Counted from the first letter of the stretch, positions 17,911-27,625 are shown. The stretch: DNA of 64,000 nucleotides from GCA-002712045 sp028112705 (GCA_028112705.1 JAOGYN010000009.1:17483-81482), one strand, 5' to 3'. Made by a program: numbers and translations. The notes: a model not told the origin generated them from the sequence alone.

Positions 17911-18782
17911 AAGTTCCAGCAAACGAATTATTAAAATTAATTGAGTTAGAACAACTCGAAGTTAATTTATTTAGAGGCATTGGAACTGGGGGTGAAACAA
18001 GCACGCGAATTTTTGGTGGCCATGTCATAGCTCAGGCACTAGCGGCTGCTTATGGAACAGTAGAGGATCGCTTATGTCATTCGTTACACGCTTACTTTAT
18101 TCGCCCCGGTGACCCAAGTATTCCTGTTATCTACGAAGTTGATAAAGCACGTGACGGTGGGAGCTTTACGACTAGGCGCGTAATAGCAATACAACATGGA
18201 AAACAAATCTTTAATATGTCAGCCTCATTTCAAATAAATGAAATGGGTTGGGAATACCAACATAAAATGCCCAATGTTGATAGGCCAGATGTTCTTAAAG
18301 ATAGGGCTGATTTGAGAAAAACTATTGTAGAGAAAATCCCAAAAAGATTTCAAAATGATTTTATTAAACCACGGCCAATCGAGATTAGAGAAGTACAACC
18401 AAGGGATATTTTAAATCCAGAACCTACCTCTGATATTAATCATCTATGGTTTCGAATGCCTGGATCTAGGGGTTTAAATTTAATTAAGCAACAGTGTCTT
18501 CTAGCGTATGCTTCTGATATTAATCTTTTAAGTTCATCTCTTAGACCTCACGGATTGACCTGGTTTAAAGGTGGCATAATGACGGCAAGCCTAGATCATG
18601 CAATGTGGTTCCATAATCCTACACAATTCAGTGATTGGCATTTATATACAATGGATAGCCCTTTTACAGGGGGTGCCCGTGGGTTTAGCCGAGGAGAAAT
18701 TTTTAATGAGAGTGGCTTACTAATAGCAAGTGTTGCACAAGAAGGACTAGTGCGTAAAGTTAAGTTAAAAGAGAAAAACTAA
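17907..18782 (+). CDS. tesB: Acyl-CoA thioesterase II
   Basis: A 291-residue double-hotdog thioesterase. It has the N-terminal hotdog motif IFGGHVIAQALAAA and the TesB C-terminal DSPFTGGARGFSRGEIF with SVAQEGLVR, which hold the catalytic Thr and Gln. The catalytic Asp is expected in ASLDHAMWFH. TesB hydrolyses medium- to long-chain and 3-hydroxyacyl-CoAs, releasing free acids and CoA. It overlaps aacS by four bases, suggesting that the pair balances acyl-CoA pools. Confidence 0.93.
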   Translation: MKVPANELLKLIELEQLEVNLFRGIGTGGETSTRIFGGHVIAQALAAAYGTVEDRLCHSLHAYFIRPGDPSIPVIYEVDKARDGGSFTTRRVIAIQHGKQIFNMSASFQINEMGWEYQHKMPNVDRPDVLKDRADLRKTIVEKIPKRFQNDFIKPRPIEIREVQPRDILNPEPTSDINHLWFRMPGSRGLNLIKQQCLLAYASDINLLSSSLRPHGLTWFKGGIMTASLDHAMWFHNPTQFSDWHLYTMDSPFTGGARGFSRGEIFNESGLLIASVAQEGLVRKVKLKEKN

Positions 18783-18793
18783 GGTTGTACTGA

Positions 18794-20407
18794 TTATTTT
18801 CCCCGCAGTAGAAATCGCTGAACTTTACCACTTGGTGTTTTTGGTAATTCATCAATAAAAGAAACTTCTCTTGGAAAGGCATGTGCTGAAAGTCTTTTTC
18901 TAACATAGTTTTGAAGTTCAACTATAAGAGAATCGGATGCAGAGAATCCTTTTTGTAATACTATAAATGCTTTTACAATCTCTGTTCTCTCTGGATCTGG
19001 TTTTCCAATAACGGCAGCTTCAGTAACGGCTTGATGCTCAATTAGAGCACTTTCTACATCAAAAGGTCCAATACGGTAACCACTCGATGTAATTATATCA
19101 TCACTTCGCCCAACAAAGAAATAATAACCCTCTTTGTCTTTCATCATAGTATCGCCTGATAAATACCAATTTTTTTGGATTGGTGATGTGGCTCCATATC
19201 CATAACTTTTAAACATAAATAGGGGAGATTCACTTATATTGATTGCTAAATTCCCAGGTTCACCTGGGGGTAAAGGATTATTTTCTTGATCAAGAATGTC
19301 AACTGTCATGCCTGGCATAGGCAACCCTGCTGACCCCTTTTTTTGTTTGTGTTTCAGACCGTGATGGTTAGCTAGGGTCATACCAAATTCACTTTGCCCG
19401 TAATGATCACATAAAGGAGTTTCCAATTCTTTTTCTGCCCATCGTGAAAGCTCAGGATTTAGTGGTTCGCCGGCGCTACTAGCAACGCGCAGTTTTCCTT
19501 TGAGTTTTAATTTTAGTTCCTTATCGGCACTCATTAATAAACGATAGACTGTAGGCGCTGCAGCAAGATTATTGATATTAAGTTTTTCTATCACTGAGAG
19601 AGTTGACTCAGTAGTGAAGCCCCCTTCATACATTGTGGTTGTTGCCCCCAGTAATAAAGGGCCAATAACCGCATATAACAAACCGTAGGCCCATCCAGGA
19701 TCGGCCATGCACCAATAAGAATCAGTTTTACGAAGACCAATCCCATAAATCATATAAGCTGCAATAGCGGTAAGCATTTCATTTGGATAAACAACACCCT
19801 TTGGATTACCTGTTGTTCCAGACGTGAATAATGTCGTAAAGGGATCAATTCTTGTCAAAGAGACTGTTTTTAAATCTGTTTTTTGTTTTATTAATTTTTT
19901 ATTAAAATTTTCTTCACTATCCTTCGATCGGTCAATTTCAATAATAAGTGGGCAGTTAGGCAAGTCATCAAGCTTTGATTTATTTATAGAATCTGTAAGA
20001 ATTATTTTAGCATTACTACCAGTTTTTTTTGATACTCTGGTCTCAATTGCTTTTGGACCAAATGCAGTAAATAGGGGTTGATAGACTGCACCGATACGCC
20101 ATGTGCCAACTATTACAACTAAAAGTTCGGGTATTCGGGGCAAGAGTCCAGCAACGACATCACCATTTTTAATCCCTTTTTGTATGAGCATATTTGCGAA
20201 TTGCTTTGATTTAACTTCTAAACTGCGATAGCTCAATTTTTCAAACTCACTTTTAGAGCTAATCCAATTTAAGGCAATTTTATTTGAATTCACCCAACGG
20301 TCACAGCATTCATATGCAGCATTCCAACCATGCTCTTTTCCTGAAAAAACACTATCCTCAAATTCCTTAAGGTCAAAAGTATCAAAAATTTTCTGGTATT
20401 CTAGCAT
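18794..20407 (-). CDS. Acetyl-CoA-synthetase-like acyl-CoA ligase
   Basis: A 537-residue ANL enzyme with P-loop TLFTSGTTGNPKGVVYP, the core motif CDHYGQSEFGM, YLSGDTMMKDKEGYYF, SGYRIGPFDVESALIEH, and the C-terminal LPKTPSGKVQRFLLR lysine motif. The GxRIGPFDVES form is typical of the acetate/propionate/medium-chain (MACS or AcsM-like) branch. It is convergent with tesB (11 bases between ends) and is followed upstream by an approximately 105-base gap without a gene. Confidence 0.82.
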   Translation of the reverse strand: MLEYQKIFDTFDLKEFEDSVFSGKEHGWNAAYECCDRWVNSNKIALNWISSKSEFEKLSYRSLEVKSKQFANMLIQKGIKNGDVVAGLLPRIPELLVVIVGTWRIGAVYQPLFTAFGPKAIETRVSKKTGSNAKIILTDSINKSKLDDLPNCPLIIEIDRSKDSEENFNKKLIKQKTDLKTVSLTRIDPFTTLFTSGTTGNPKGVVYPNEMLTAIAAYMIYGIGLRKTDSYWCMADPGWAYGLLYAVIGPLLLGATTTMYEGGFTTESTLSVIEKLNINNLAAAPTVYRLLMSADKELKLKLKGKLRVASSAGEPLNPELSRWAEKELETPLCDHYGQSEFGMTLANHHGLKHKQKKGSAGLPMPGMTVDILDQENNPLPPGEPGNLAINISESPLFMFKSYGYGATSPIQKNWYLSGDTMMKDKEGYYFFVGRSDDIITSSGYRIGPFDVESALIEHQAVTEAAVIGKPDPERTEIVKAFIVLQKGFSASDSLIVELQNYVRKRLSAHAFPREVSFIDELPKTPSGKVQRFLLRGK

Positions 20408-20512
20408 TGAGATCCTAATTATTTATTGTTTAATCTATGCGCTCTTTTAGAAGTAAACTTGGTTTGGATTGAATTGTCTACTCATCTTCACTGCTTTTAA
20501 ATAACTAGTACT

Positions 20513-21403
20513 TTATGAGGATTCATTCCCATAAAATACTTCAATGAAAGCGGCAGCAACAATACCTATTGCGCCTATCCATTGAATAAGTACCATCGTC
20601 TCTTCCGGAACTAAAATTGACGCACTTATAATTGCTACTATTACCTCTGACATCATGAGGATTCCAACGCGACCTGGAAATAATATAGTTGATATTTTAA
20701 ACACAACTATAAATGCTGGTGCTAGAACAAATATTGACCAAATTGCTGCAGTTGGAAAGGCCACCTTGATTGCGGTGATGCTGGGAAACGGATCCATATA
20801 AAATAGTATTGCAAAAAGAACTGATATTACCGTTGTCGACATATATACAAATGTTGAAATTGATAGAATGTGAGTATACGAATATTTTTTGAGTGTAGAT
20901 CCACCAATTGCCCAACAAATACCTGATAAAACTGCAAATAAGTCACCTACATTTAATGGGTATTCCATGGAATTTGCCTGAGATAACAGCAGGAATAATC
21001 CTAAAAGCCCAATGCCGATTGAAACAACTCTTGCCCTAGTGAAGCTTTCATTTAACCATATTACACCAATCGCTGTGGCCCAAATTGGTGATAGATAAAA
21101 CAATAAGGTAGCTCTAATTATAGTGGTTTCAATCAAGCCATACGCATAGAATGAAAATGCAGAGCCTATCATAAGCGAGGCAAAAATAGTGGTCTTAAAA
21201 TTACCAAACATCTTTTTATAATTAAATATAAAAAGTGGACATAAGATGAGTAATGGACATGCATTAAGCATAACGACAGCCCAAGATCCAGATATACCTA
21301 CGCCCTCTATGGCTCGTAAGGGAATCCAATATACCCCCCATGCGGTAGAGCTTATAAAAATTAAAAGGCTTAAGGTGTTAACAGAATACTGCCGAGAAAA
21401 CAT
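20513..21403 (-). CDS. DMT superfamily (EamA) transporter of the Rieske operon
   Basis: A 296-residue, roughly ten-helix membrane protein with two EamA repeats (for example GVIWLNESFTRARVVSIGIG). It starts six bases after the stop of the MBL-fold gene and is the last gene of the four-gene Rieske operon, so it is probably an exporter or importer of a substrate or product of that pathway; that role is inference. Confidence 0.77.
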   Translation of the reverse strand: MFSRQYSVNTLSLLIFISSTAWGVYWIPLRAIEGVGISGSWAVVMLNACPLLILCPLFIFNYKKMFGNFKTTIFASLMIGSAFSFYAYGLIETTIIRATLLFYLSPIWATAIGVIWLNESFTRARVVSIGIGLLGLFLLLSQANSMEYPLNVGDLFAVLSGICWAIGGSTLKKYSYTHILSISTFVYMSTTVISVLFAILFYMDPFPSITAIKVAFPTAAIWSIFVLAPAFIVVFKISTILFPGRVGILMMSEVIVAIISASILVPEETMVLIQWIGAIGIVAAAFIEVFYGNESS

Positions 21404-21409
21404 TTAATT

Positions 21410-22198
21410 TTACCAATTTTGGTCAGAATAATGATCGACACCACTTTTTGAAATTTCATTAAACCAAGTGACAGGATCTGACATTGAATTATTTCCAGTT
21501 AAGTATTTACTAATTATTTTTTCCATTTGTTTTTTACCAAATGAAGGTTCATGTCCAGCATGAATTATTTCAGCATCTAATTTTTGAAGTCTTTCCAAGG
21601 TTTTACGATATACTTGTTTATCAGAATGCGGATGAGTATCTAATAATTCGCCATTATAAATGGCATCACCCGAAAATAGAATTTTCTTTTTAACATCATA
21701 TAGGCCAATGGAGCCGGGTGAATGGCCTGGCAAATGTAATATTTGAAATACTTTATCTCCAAGATCTACGACATCTCCTTCATCAAGATATCCAGTAAGG
21801 GGCGCAGGTTTAACACTGAAAGTTTGAGTGGAAAAATTAGGATGTTCTTTGGGATTAACAATTTCTATTTTGGTCCAACCTCCTTGATATATAGTCTCAC
21901 TACGACCACCTGAGGCAAATGCTTCTGATTCAGCCCTATGACCCAGACGACAAGAAAACTCATGCATACTTCCTGAGTGGTCAAAGTGAGAATGAGTACC
22001 AATTGCTTTTATTGGTCTATCTGTTTCTTTCATGATCCAATCTTTTAAAGGGTTGAGTCCCATACCTGTATCTATGACCAGATCATAATCACGTCCTTTA
22101 ACATGCCAAATGTTACAACGCATAAAATTTGCTACGCCAGTTTCTTGGATGCAGCTTATGTCTTCATTAATTTTTATATTTATTAGTCCCATTACCAT
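21410..22198 (-). CDS. MBL-fold hydrolase of the Rieske operon
   Basis: A 262-residue MBL-fold enzyme with the zinc motif THSHFDHSGSM, LPGHSPGSIGLY, SGDAIYNG (metal-bridging Asp) and the late histidine in HAGHEPSFG. No signal peptide. The start codon overlaps the SDR stop by seven bases; ATG 22192 is an alternative start just after it. Glyoxalase II-like thioester hydrolysis or hydrolysis of a formyl or methylol conjugate released by demethylation are possible; the sequence does not decide. Confidence 0.78.
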   Translation of the reverse strand: MVMGLINIKINEDISCIQETGVANFMRCNIWHVKGRDYDLVIDTGMGLNPLKDWIMKETDRPIKAIGTHSHFDHSGSMHEFSCRLGHRAESEAFASGGRSETIYQGGWTKIEIVNPKEHPNFSTQTFSVKPAPLTGYLDEGDVVDLGDKVFQILHLPGHSPGSIGLYDVKKKILFSGDAIYNGELLDTHPHSDKQVYRKTLERLQKLDAEIIHAGHEPSFGKKQMEKIISKYLTGNNSMSDPVTWFNEISKSGVDHYSDQNW

Positions 22199-22956
22199 AA
22201 AGCTCCAGCATTAATTTGGATATCTTCATTTGTAAGTGCTGGACACTCACTTCCACAGGCAAATGCAATTAAAGCGGCAATTTCGCTTGGCTGCACAAGA
22301 CGATTTTGGGGGTTTGTTTTCTTTAGATCATCTTTGGCTTTATTTTGACTTGTACCGTTTTCTTTTGAATATCGAAGGGCAGCACTATCCATCATTGGGG
22401 TCTCAACCCAAGTAGGACTTACAGATATGCAAGAAATATTGTATGGAGCACCTTCAAGTGCTGTGACTTTACTTAATCCAATTAGCCCAGCTTTTGAAGC
22501 GCAGTATCCAGCATATCCTGCTGCACCAACTTTGCCAGCAGTTGATGCGATATTTACAATTCTACCAAATTTTTTATTAATCATCCCTGGCAGTAGCTCT
22601 TTGGTCATTAGAAATGGTCCTGTCAAATTAACATCTAATTGATCATGCCAATGTTCAGTATTATCATCTTTGATTTGGGCTTCTCTGTATATTCCAGCGG
22701 CATTTACTAAAATGCTTGGGTCTCCAATATTCTTTTTAATCTGGCTCGTAAATTCTTTTACAGATTTTTCATTTCCTACATTTAGGTGGAAGAAAAAACT
22801 ATTTTTACCCAATATTTTTTGAACAGACTCAAATTGCTTACCTCCGCATCTGCGGGATCCAATTATTATTTTGTGCCCAGATTTCTGCAGAGCCTTTGCA
22901 CTTTCAAGGCCAATTCCACTTAGACCACCTGTTACAACGGCAATTCTTTCTATCAT
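22192..22956 (-). CDS. Short-chain dehydrogenase/reductase of the Rieske operon
   Basis: A 254-residue classical SDR: dinucleotide-binding VTGGLSGIGLESAKAL, NAAG motif (LVNAAGIY), catalytic Ser in NIASTAGKVGAAG, and YAGYCASKAG with the catalytic Tyr and Lys. The second-shell Arg in GSRRCGG just after beta-2 would favour NADP(H). The substrate is unknown; relatives include 3-hydroxybutyrate dehydrogenase and FabG. It overlaps the Rieske oxygenase by four bases (ATGA), so the two are translationally coupled. Confidence 0.82.
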   Translation of the reverse strand: MIERIAVVTGGLSGIGLESAKALQKSGHKIIIGSRRCGGKQFESVQKILGKNSFFFHLNVGNEKSVKEFTSQIKKNIGDPSILVNAAGIYREAQIKDDNTEHWHDQLDVNLTGPFLMTKELLPGMINKKFGRIVNIASTAGKVGAAGYAGYCASKAGLIGLSKVTALEGAPYNISCISVSPTWVETPMMDSAALRYSKENGTSQNKAKDDLKKTNPQNRLVQPSEIAALIAFACGSECPALTNEDIQINAGALW

Positions 22957-24092
22957 GTCATCGCATGTTGCACTAAGCGGTGGAAGTGGTGAAGTGCATG
23001 CTCACCCCTACCAGATCTATTTGGATCAACAATTAGTGGGCCCTGATCATATCCTTTCGATTTCAAACCACGTTGAACACTCTCACATAAAGAAATATCT
23101 TCTGGCACTAAAATATTGGCAGCATATTTTTGACGGCCTTCATGAAAATTTCCTGATACTGATATTGAATGACCCTCAAATAGACATTTATCTATCGCTG
23201 TTGGCCGAACGATCGCAAAATTTAGGACCTCTGCTCCCGGTAATATATTTATTGTTGTATTAGGCCATAAGAACCAAAATGCGGATTTTTTAAATGGATC
23301 GTTTGGCTTTAATTTATATGCAGTATTATTATCGTTTATATCTTCTCCTAATTGCCTCGCCCATAACCCAAAAGTGTCGTGTTTATAAGTATTCATAGAG
23401 ATCATATCACAGAAATCTTTGTGTGCATGTTCGCAATGATAACACTCAACATAATTATCAACGACTACTTTCCAGCCTGCATTGATGTTGGTCATGCCTA
23501 TATCATCTGCTAGGAATTTCGAATGGGTGTCCAATTTGTTAACAAATGGAGCGCGTACTCTGATATCTTTTTCAAGGTCTCCTGCAATTTCTGAAAGTGG
23601 AGGGGCATTAGGATCTAGGTTGACAAAGGCGCTATCTAAAAAAATCTCTAATTTCACTGATTTTAGAGAAAAATCTTTTTTGTTGAAACCAGGCCTATTT
23701 TCAGACCTCGGCGCGCCTCTTAATTGACCAGATTTTTCAAAAGCCCATGCGTGGTAAGGACAAACAATAGCTCTTGCAACGTTTCCTGATCCCTCTGGTA
23801 ATAATTCATGTGCCCTATGTTGGCAGACATTATAGAAAGCTCGTAATTTATTATCATCACCCATGATAACAAAAATATGTTGGTCACAAATTCTTAGAGT
23901 TATGTAGTCACCAGGTTCTGAAAACAAACTTTTATGAGCAACGTACTGCCAGGTTTTATAAAAGATTTTTTCTTTTTCTAATTCATAAATCTCCGTATCT
24001 GTATACATATATGATGGCAGTGTAAAAGATTCCTCAGGTATTTCTGACAATGGTTTAGGATACGAATAAAGCGAGTTATTTTTGCTTGGCAT
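22953..24092 (-). CDS. Rieske-type oxygenase, likely acting on a quaternary amine
   Basis: A 379-residue ring-hydroxylating-type oxygenase alpha subunit. The Rieske [2Fe-2S] ligands are C90 and H92 (NVCQHRAHE) and C111 and H114 (CPYHAW). The mononuclear iron site is in DNYVECYHCEHAH, with H219 and H224 as ligands, and a later Asp (about 330) completes the triad. The residue bridging the two centres is Glu (E216) rather than the Asp of aromatic dioxygenases, as in carnitine oxygenase CntA. Length and the betaine transporter next door favour a betaine, carnitine, choline or stachydrine demethylase/oxygenase. No reductase partner is adjacent. An excellent GGAGAAAACC ribosome site precedes the ATG. 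Confidence 0.85.
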   Translation of the reverse strand: MPSKNNSLYSYPKPLSEIPEESFTLPSYMYTDTEIYELEKEKIFYKTWQYVAHKSLFSEPGDYITLRICDQHIFVIMGDDNKLRAFYNVCQHRAHELLPEGSGNVARAIVCPYHAWAFEKSGQLRGAPRSENRPGFNKKDFSLKSVKLEIFLDSAFVNLDPNAPPLSEIAGDLEKDIRVRAPFVNKLDTHSKFLADDIGMTNINAGWKVVVDNYVECYHCEHAHKDFCDMISMNTYKHDTFGLWARQLGEDINDNNTAYKLKPNDPFKKSAFWFLWPNTTINILPGAEVLNFAIVRPTAIDKCLFEGHSISVSGNFHEGRQKYAANILVPEDISLCESVQRGLKSKGYDQGPLIVDPNRSGRGEHALHHFHRLVQHAMT

Positions 24093-24135
24093 GGTTTTCT
24101 CCGGGCTAATGGTAAAATTTGATTGTTAATTATTA

Positions 24136-24237
24136 TTAAAAAATTACCTTTTCTGCTCCAGAAGCGTCAAGATTTAAGTCGTTTCCATCAGGTAACTGCC
24201 TAAAAGTTTGTAATTCAAAGTATTTAACCCCGAGCAT
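24136..24237 (-). CDS. Possible 33-residue small protein overlapping the proV end
   Basis: An open frame starting with ATG 24237 overlaps the last 14 bases of the ATP-binding gene and encodes 33 residues including YFELQTFRQLPDGNDLNLDA. It lies between the transporter ATPase and the Rieske gene on the same strand. The amino-acid composition looks protein-like rather than random, but I recognise no family. It could be a coupled small protein, the C-terminal relic of a lost gene, or chance. Confidence 0.3.
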   Translation of the reverse strand: MLGVKYFELQTFRQLPDGNDLNLDASGAEKVIF

Positions 24238-25255
24238 TCATTGCTTTCATAATTATTGATCGGTCGATCTCTCCAAGTATCTCTCCACTATTACTGCAGG
24301 TGACAGGCAGAGCAATATCTGTATCCGCACAAATATCGATAAGACTATCAATTTTTGCTGTATCTAGAATAGGATCAAAGCCCTTTGGTATTGATTTTTG
24401 TATTGTGGTACGCATAACCTTACCCGCTGAAAGCACCTTGTACCTTGGCACATCTTCTGTAAAATCACGCACATACTTATCTATGGGGTTTGCTACAATT
24501 TCTTCAGGCGTTCCAATTTGGCTAATTTGACCATCTTTCATTATGGCGATTTTATCTCCCATCTTAATTGCTTCTAAAAAATCATGGGTAATAAATATAA
24601 GTGTTTTTTGTAATTTGCTTTGTAATTCAAGCAACTCATCCTGCATTTCTCTTCTAATTAAGGGATCAAGTGCTGAAAATGGTTCATCAAAAATCAATAT
24701 TTCTGGATCTACTGCCATTGCTCTTGCCAATCCAACGCGCTGCTGCATTCCCCCAGAAAGTTCTCGTGGATACATTTGGTCCCAACCCTCAAGTCCAACT
24801 AAATTTAGGATTTCCATTGCTTTCTCAGTGCGTTCTAATTTGCCCACCCCTCTAACTTCCAGCCCATAAGAAATATTGTCGATCACTCTGCGGTGTGGAA
24901 ACAGACCGAAATGTTGAAAAACCATTGCCATTTTGTGCCGACGCAAATTACGGAGCTCTTTTTTATCCATTTTTGTGACGTCTTGGCCATCAATAACCAC
25001 CTGTCCCCCGGTTGGTTCTATTAATCTTGAGATACATCTCACGAGAGTGGATTTACCTGAGCCAGATAAACCCATTACGACAAAACATTCACCCTTTTTT
25101 ACTTCGAACGAAACATCCTTAACCGCAACAACGTGCCCAGTCTCACTTTGAATTTCAGCTCGACTTTTGGAGCGATCGTGGTTCTCTAGTACACGTTTTG
25201 GGTTATTACCAAATATTTTCCATACATCTTTACAAATTAACTTAACTTCTGACAT
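24224..25255 (-). CDS. proV: Glycine betaine/proline betaine ABC transporter ATP-binding protein
   Basis: A 343-residue ABC ATPase of the ProV/OpuAA type. Walker A is GLSGSGKST, the Q-loop is VFQHFGLFPHR, the signature is LSGGMQQRVGLARAM, and Walker B is ILIFDEPFSALDP. The residues before about 45 are the usual ProV N-terminal extension. Only one short CBS-like region follows the ATPase core, so it is shorter than enterobacterial ProV (about 400 aa, two CBS domains). The osmotic gating function of CBS domains may thus be reduced. It is transcribed divergently from the permease, with 131 bases between. Confidence 0.9.
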   Translation of the reverse strand: MSEVKLICKDVWKIFGNNPKRVLENHDRSKSRAEIQSETGHVVAVKDVSFEVKKGECFVVMGLSGSGKSTLVRCISRLIEPTGGQVVIDGQDVTKMDKKELRNLRRHKMAMVFQHFGLFPHRRVIDNISYGLEVRGVGKLERTEKAMEILNLVGLEGWDQMYPRELSGGMQQRVGLARAMAVDPEILIFDEPFSALDPLIRREMQDELLELQSKLQKTLIFITHDFLEAIKMGDKIAIMKDGQISQIGTPEEIVANPIDKYVRDFTEDVPRYKVLSAGKVMRTTIQKSIPKGFDPILDTAKIDSLIDICADTDIALPVTCSNSGEILGEIDRSIIMKAMNARG

Positions 25256-25386
25256 ATTTTGTTTCCCTATGTTAAATGCATTTAAGTTTGATAATTACCT
25301 AAGGGCAAGTACAAAAATTACTTTTTTGGCTTTACAAACTGACTTTTTAATTAAAAATTATACACTATCAAATTTTGGGATATGTT

Positions 25387-27522
25387 ATGAGTGAATTAAC
25401 GTCTAGTTTTGGGATAAATAAGCCGCTAACTTTTGGTGGTGTTGATTACTCTATACCTATTTATACCATTCTGGGTCTTTTCATATCTGTGTTGGTTTGG
25501 TTTGTATTTGGTTTTAAATACGTTTTTCCTGAGGCTATATCCGAAAAATATGATTTTGTACTGATGATAAATAACGGTGAGACATGGCTCCACACACATG
25601 CGAAAACATACACGCGCGCTGCATCTAATTTTGTTGGATATTATCTAGAACAATTAGAAATGTTTCTTTGGTTCAAGCCTTGGCCAGTGGTCACTTTGGC
25701 TCTTGTGTTACCAGCACTACATTACGGTGGACTAAGATTGGCCTTATTTACTTTATTTGGAATCCTATTTTGGGGAATGATGGATATGTGGGATCCTGCC
25801 ATGTCTACGTTAGCATTAATGGGTATTTCTGTTTTATTTTCAGGGGTTTTGGGTATTATTTTGGGTATTTTTTGTTCTCAAAATGATGTTTTAGAGGCAA
25901 GTGTCCGCCCAATTCTTGATACGATGCAAACAATGCCTTCATTTGTCTATTTATTACCGGCAATTGTTTTTTTTGGTATTGGGGGACCTCCCGCAGCAAT
26001 GGCGATAATTATTTATGCGATGCCACCAGTGGTAAGACTTACAAACCTGGGGATAAGACAAGTTCCAGCTACCACGATAGAAGTTGCTGAAAGCTTTGGA
26101 TCCACAAGATTACAAATATTATTTAAAATTCAAATTCCACAAGCTTTGCCTTCAATAATGTTGGGTATAAATCAAACAATCATGATGGCTTTAGGTCTGG
26201 CTGTTTTGGCTGTTTTTATAGGTGCTGGGGGACTTGGTGAGGAGGTTTATAAAGCCTTGAAAAGACTTAAGGTTGGATGGTCAGTTGAGGGGGGTATTTG
26301 CATTGTCTTTATGGCTATAATATTTGACAGGTTATCTCTGGCAATGAGTAAGCCTAAAGATAGTGATATGTTGAAAGATAACACAGAAATGATGTTTCGG
26401 CTTTTACCACAACGATTAGCCCGTAATGGGATTGCTATTGCATTTGAGAAATCTATTGATTTGATCTGGAGATCAATTGGGGTCTTGGGTAATTCACTTA
26501 CTTATTCTTTAGCTCTTATTTTAGAAAGGATAATCAATTTATTTAACAAGAACTTAGCATTATCCGTCAAGATTTGGATCCGGAATTCTAGTTTTTTAAT
26601 AACAAGTGTAATCGTTATATTCTGCGTTATAGCCTGGGATTCATGGATATTAGAGATTGGATACTTTCCTAAGGATTGGCAGTTTACAATTCGTAAACCA
26701 ATAGATGAGGCAGTTCATTACTTGACTGTAAATCCGAATTTTTATGCTTTTACGACTTGGCTAAAAGAAAGTATCTTTTTTTACATTTTAAACCCCTTGG
26801 AGAGTTTCTTTACAGGGTTACCTTGGTTTTATGTTTTAGCAGGCTTTTTTGTAATTTCCTATTTCTCAGCAGGTAAGTGGTTTGCACTTATAGCATTTTG
26901 TTTGCTATTTTTCACAGGATTATCTGGTGTTTGGGAATTAACAATGGAAACCCTCGCTGCAATACTGGCTTCGGTTGCTGTATGCATAATTATAGGATTA
27001 CCACTTGGTGTTTTAGCAGCTTATAACAAAACTGTTGATCAAGTACTCAGACCTATTCTTGATACAATGCAGACAATGCCTGCATTTGTTTACTTGATAC
27101 CAGTGCTGTACTTTTTTGGAGGTAACCGCGTAACGGCTGTAATAGCAACTGTAATTTACGCACTTCCACCGATGGTTAGAATGACTAATTTGGGCTTAAG
27201 AGAATTACCTAAGGAAATTAATGAGGTATCAGATTCATTTGGTTCTACAGAAATTCAAAGTTTGATTAAAGTAAAATTACCTATGGCATCACCATCTATA
27301 ATGCTTGGGGTAAACCAAGCTGTGATAATGGCCTTAGCAATGCAAGTTATCACTCCCTTAATAGCGGGCGAAGGTTTGGGTAAAGAAGTATTTAGGGCGA
27401 TGGAAACGGCTGATACTGGCCGGGGTTTGGTCGCTGGTATAGGGATTGTTTTGTTAGCGATTTTACTTGATAGGTTGACGCAAGCGTGGACTGCCAATCA
27501 GCGTAAGGCATTGGGATTATAG
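25387..27522 (+). CDS. proW: Fused double-domain betaine ABC permease
   Basis: A 711-residue membrane protein containing two complete ProW/OpuAB-type permease domains in tandem. Each carries PILDTMQTMP(S/A)FVYL and an EAA cytoplasmic loop, EVAESFGSTRLQILFKIQIP in the first half and EVSDSFGSTEIQSLIKVKLP in the second. The halves are clearly homologous and are separated by about 150 residues with extra helices. One chain can therefore supply the whole transmembrane unit that is usually a homodimer. The TTG at 25375 is in frame, but ATG 25387 is preferred. The binding-protein gene follows 103 bases downstream. Confidence 0.92.
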   Translation: MSELTSSFGINKPLTFGGVDYSIPIYTILGLFISVLVWFVFGFKYVFPEAISEKYDFVLMINNGETWLHTHAKTYTRAASNFVGYYLEQLEMFLWFKPWPVVTLALVLPALHYGGLRLALFTLFGILFWGMMDMWDPAMSTLALMGISVLFSGVLGIILGIFCSQNDVLEASVRPILDTMQTMPSFVYLLPAIVFFGIGGPPAAMAIIIYAMPPVVRLTNLGIRQVPATTIEVAESFGSTRLQILFKIQIPQALPSIMLGINQTIMMALGLAVLAVFIGAGGLGEEVYKALKRLKVGWSVEGGICIVFMAIIFDRLSLAMSKPKDSDMLKDNTEMMFRLLPQRLARNGIAIAFEKSIDLIWRSIGVLGNSLTYSLALILERIINLFNKNLALSVKIWIRNSSFLITSVIVIFCVIAWDSWILEIGYFPKDWQFTIRKPIDEAVHYLTVNPNFYAFTTWLKESIFFYILNPLESFFTGLPWFYVLAGFFVISYFSAGKWFALIAFCLLFFTGLSGVWELTMETLAAILASVAVCIIIGLPLGVLAAYNKTVDQVLRPILDTMQTMPAFVYLIPVLYFFGGNRVTAVIATVIYALPPMVRMTNLGLRELPKEINEVSDSFGSTEIQSLIKVKLPMASPSIMLGVNQAVIMALAMQVITPLIAGEGLGKEVFRAMETADTGRGLVAGIGIVLLAILLDRLTQAWTANQRKALGL

Positions 27523-27625
27523 GGAGCTAATATGACAGTATACTTGTTTTTAAGTTATTAATTGTGTACTCACAATAAGCTGAGAGTTTAAAAAATTACA
27601 ACAATAACAAAAGGGAGAAAAACTA

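Noticed and set aside
22871..23263. 130-residue plus-strand open frame
   Set aside because: It lies wholly opposite the SDR and Rieske genes, which have full motif support; no motif of its own.
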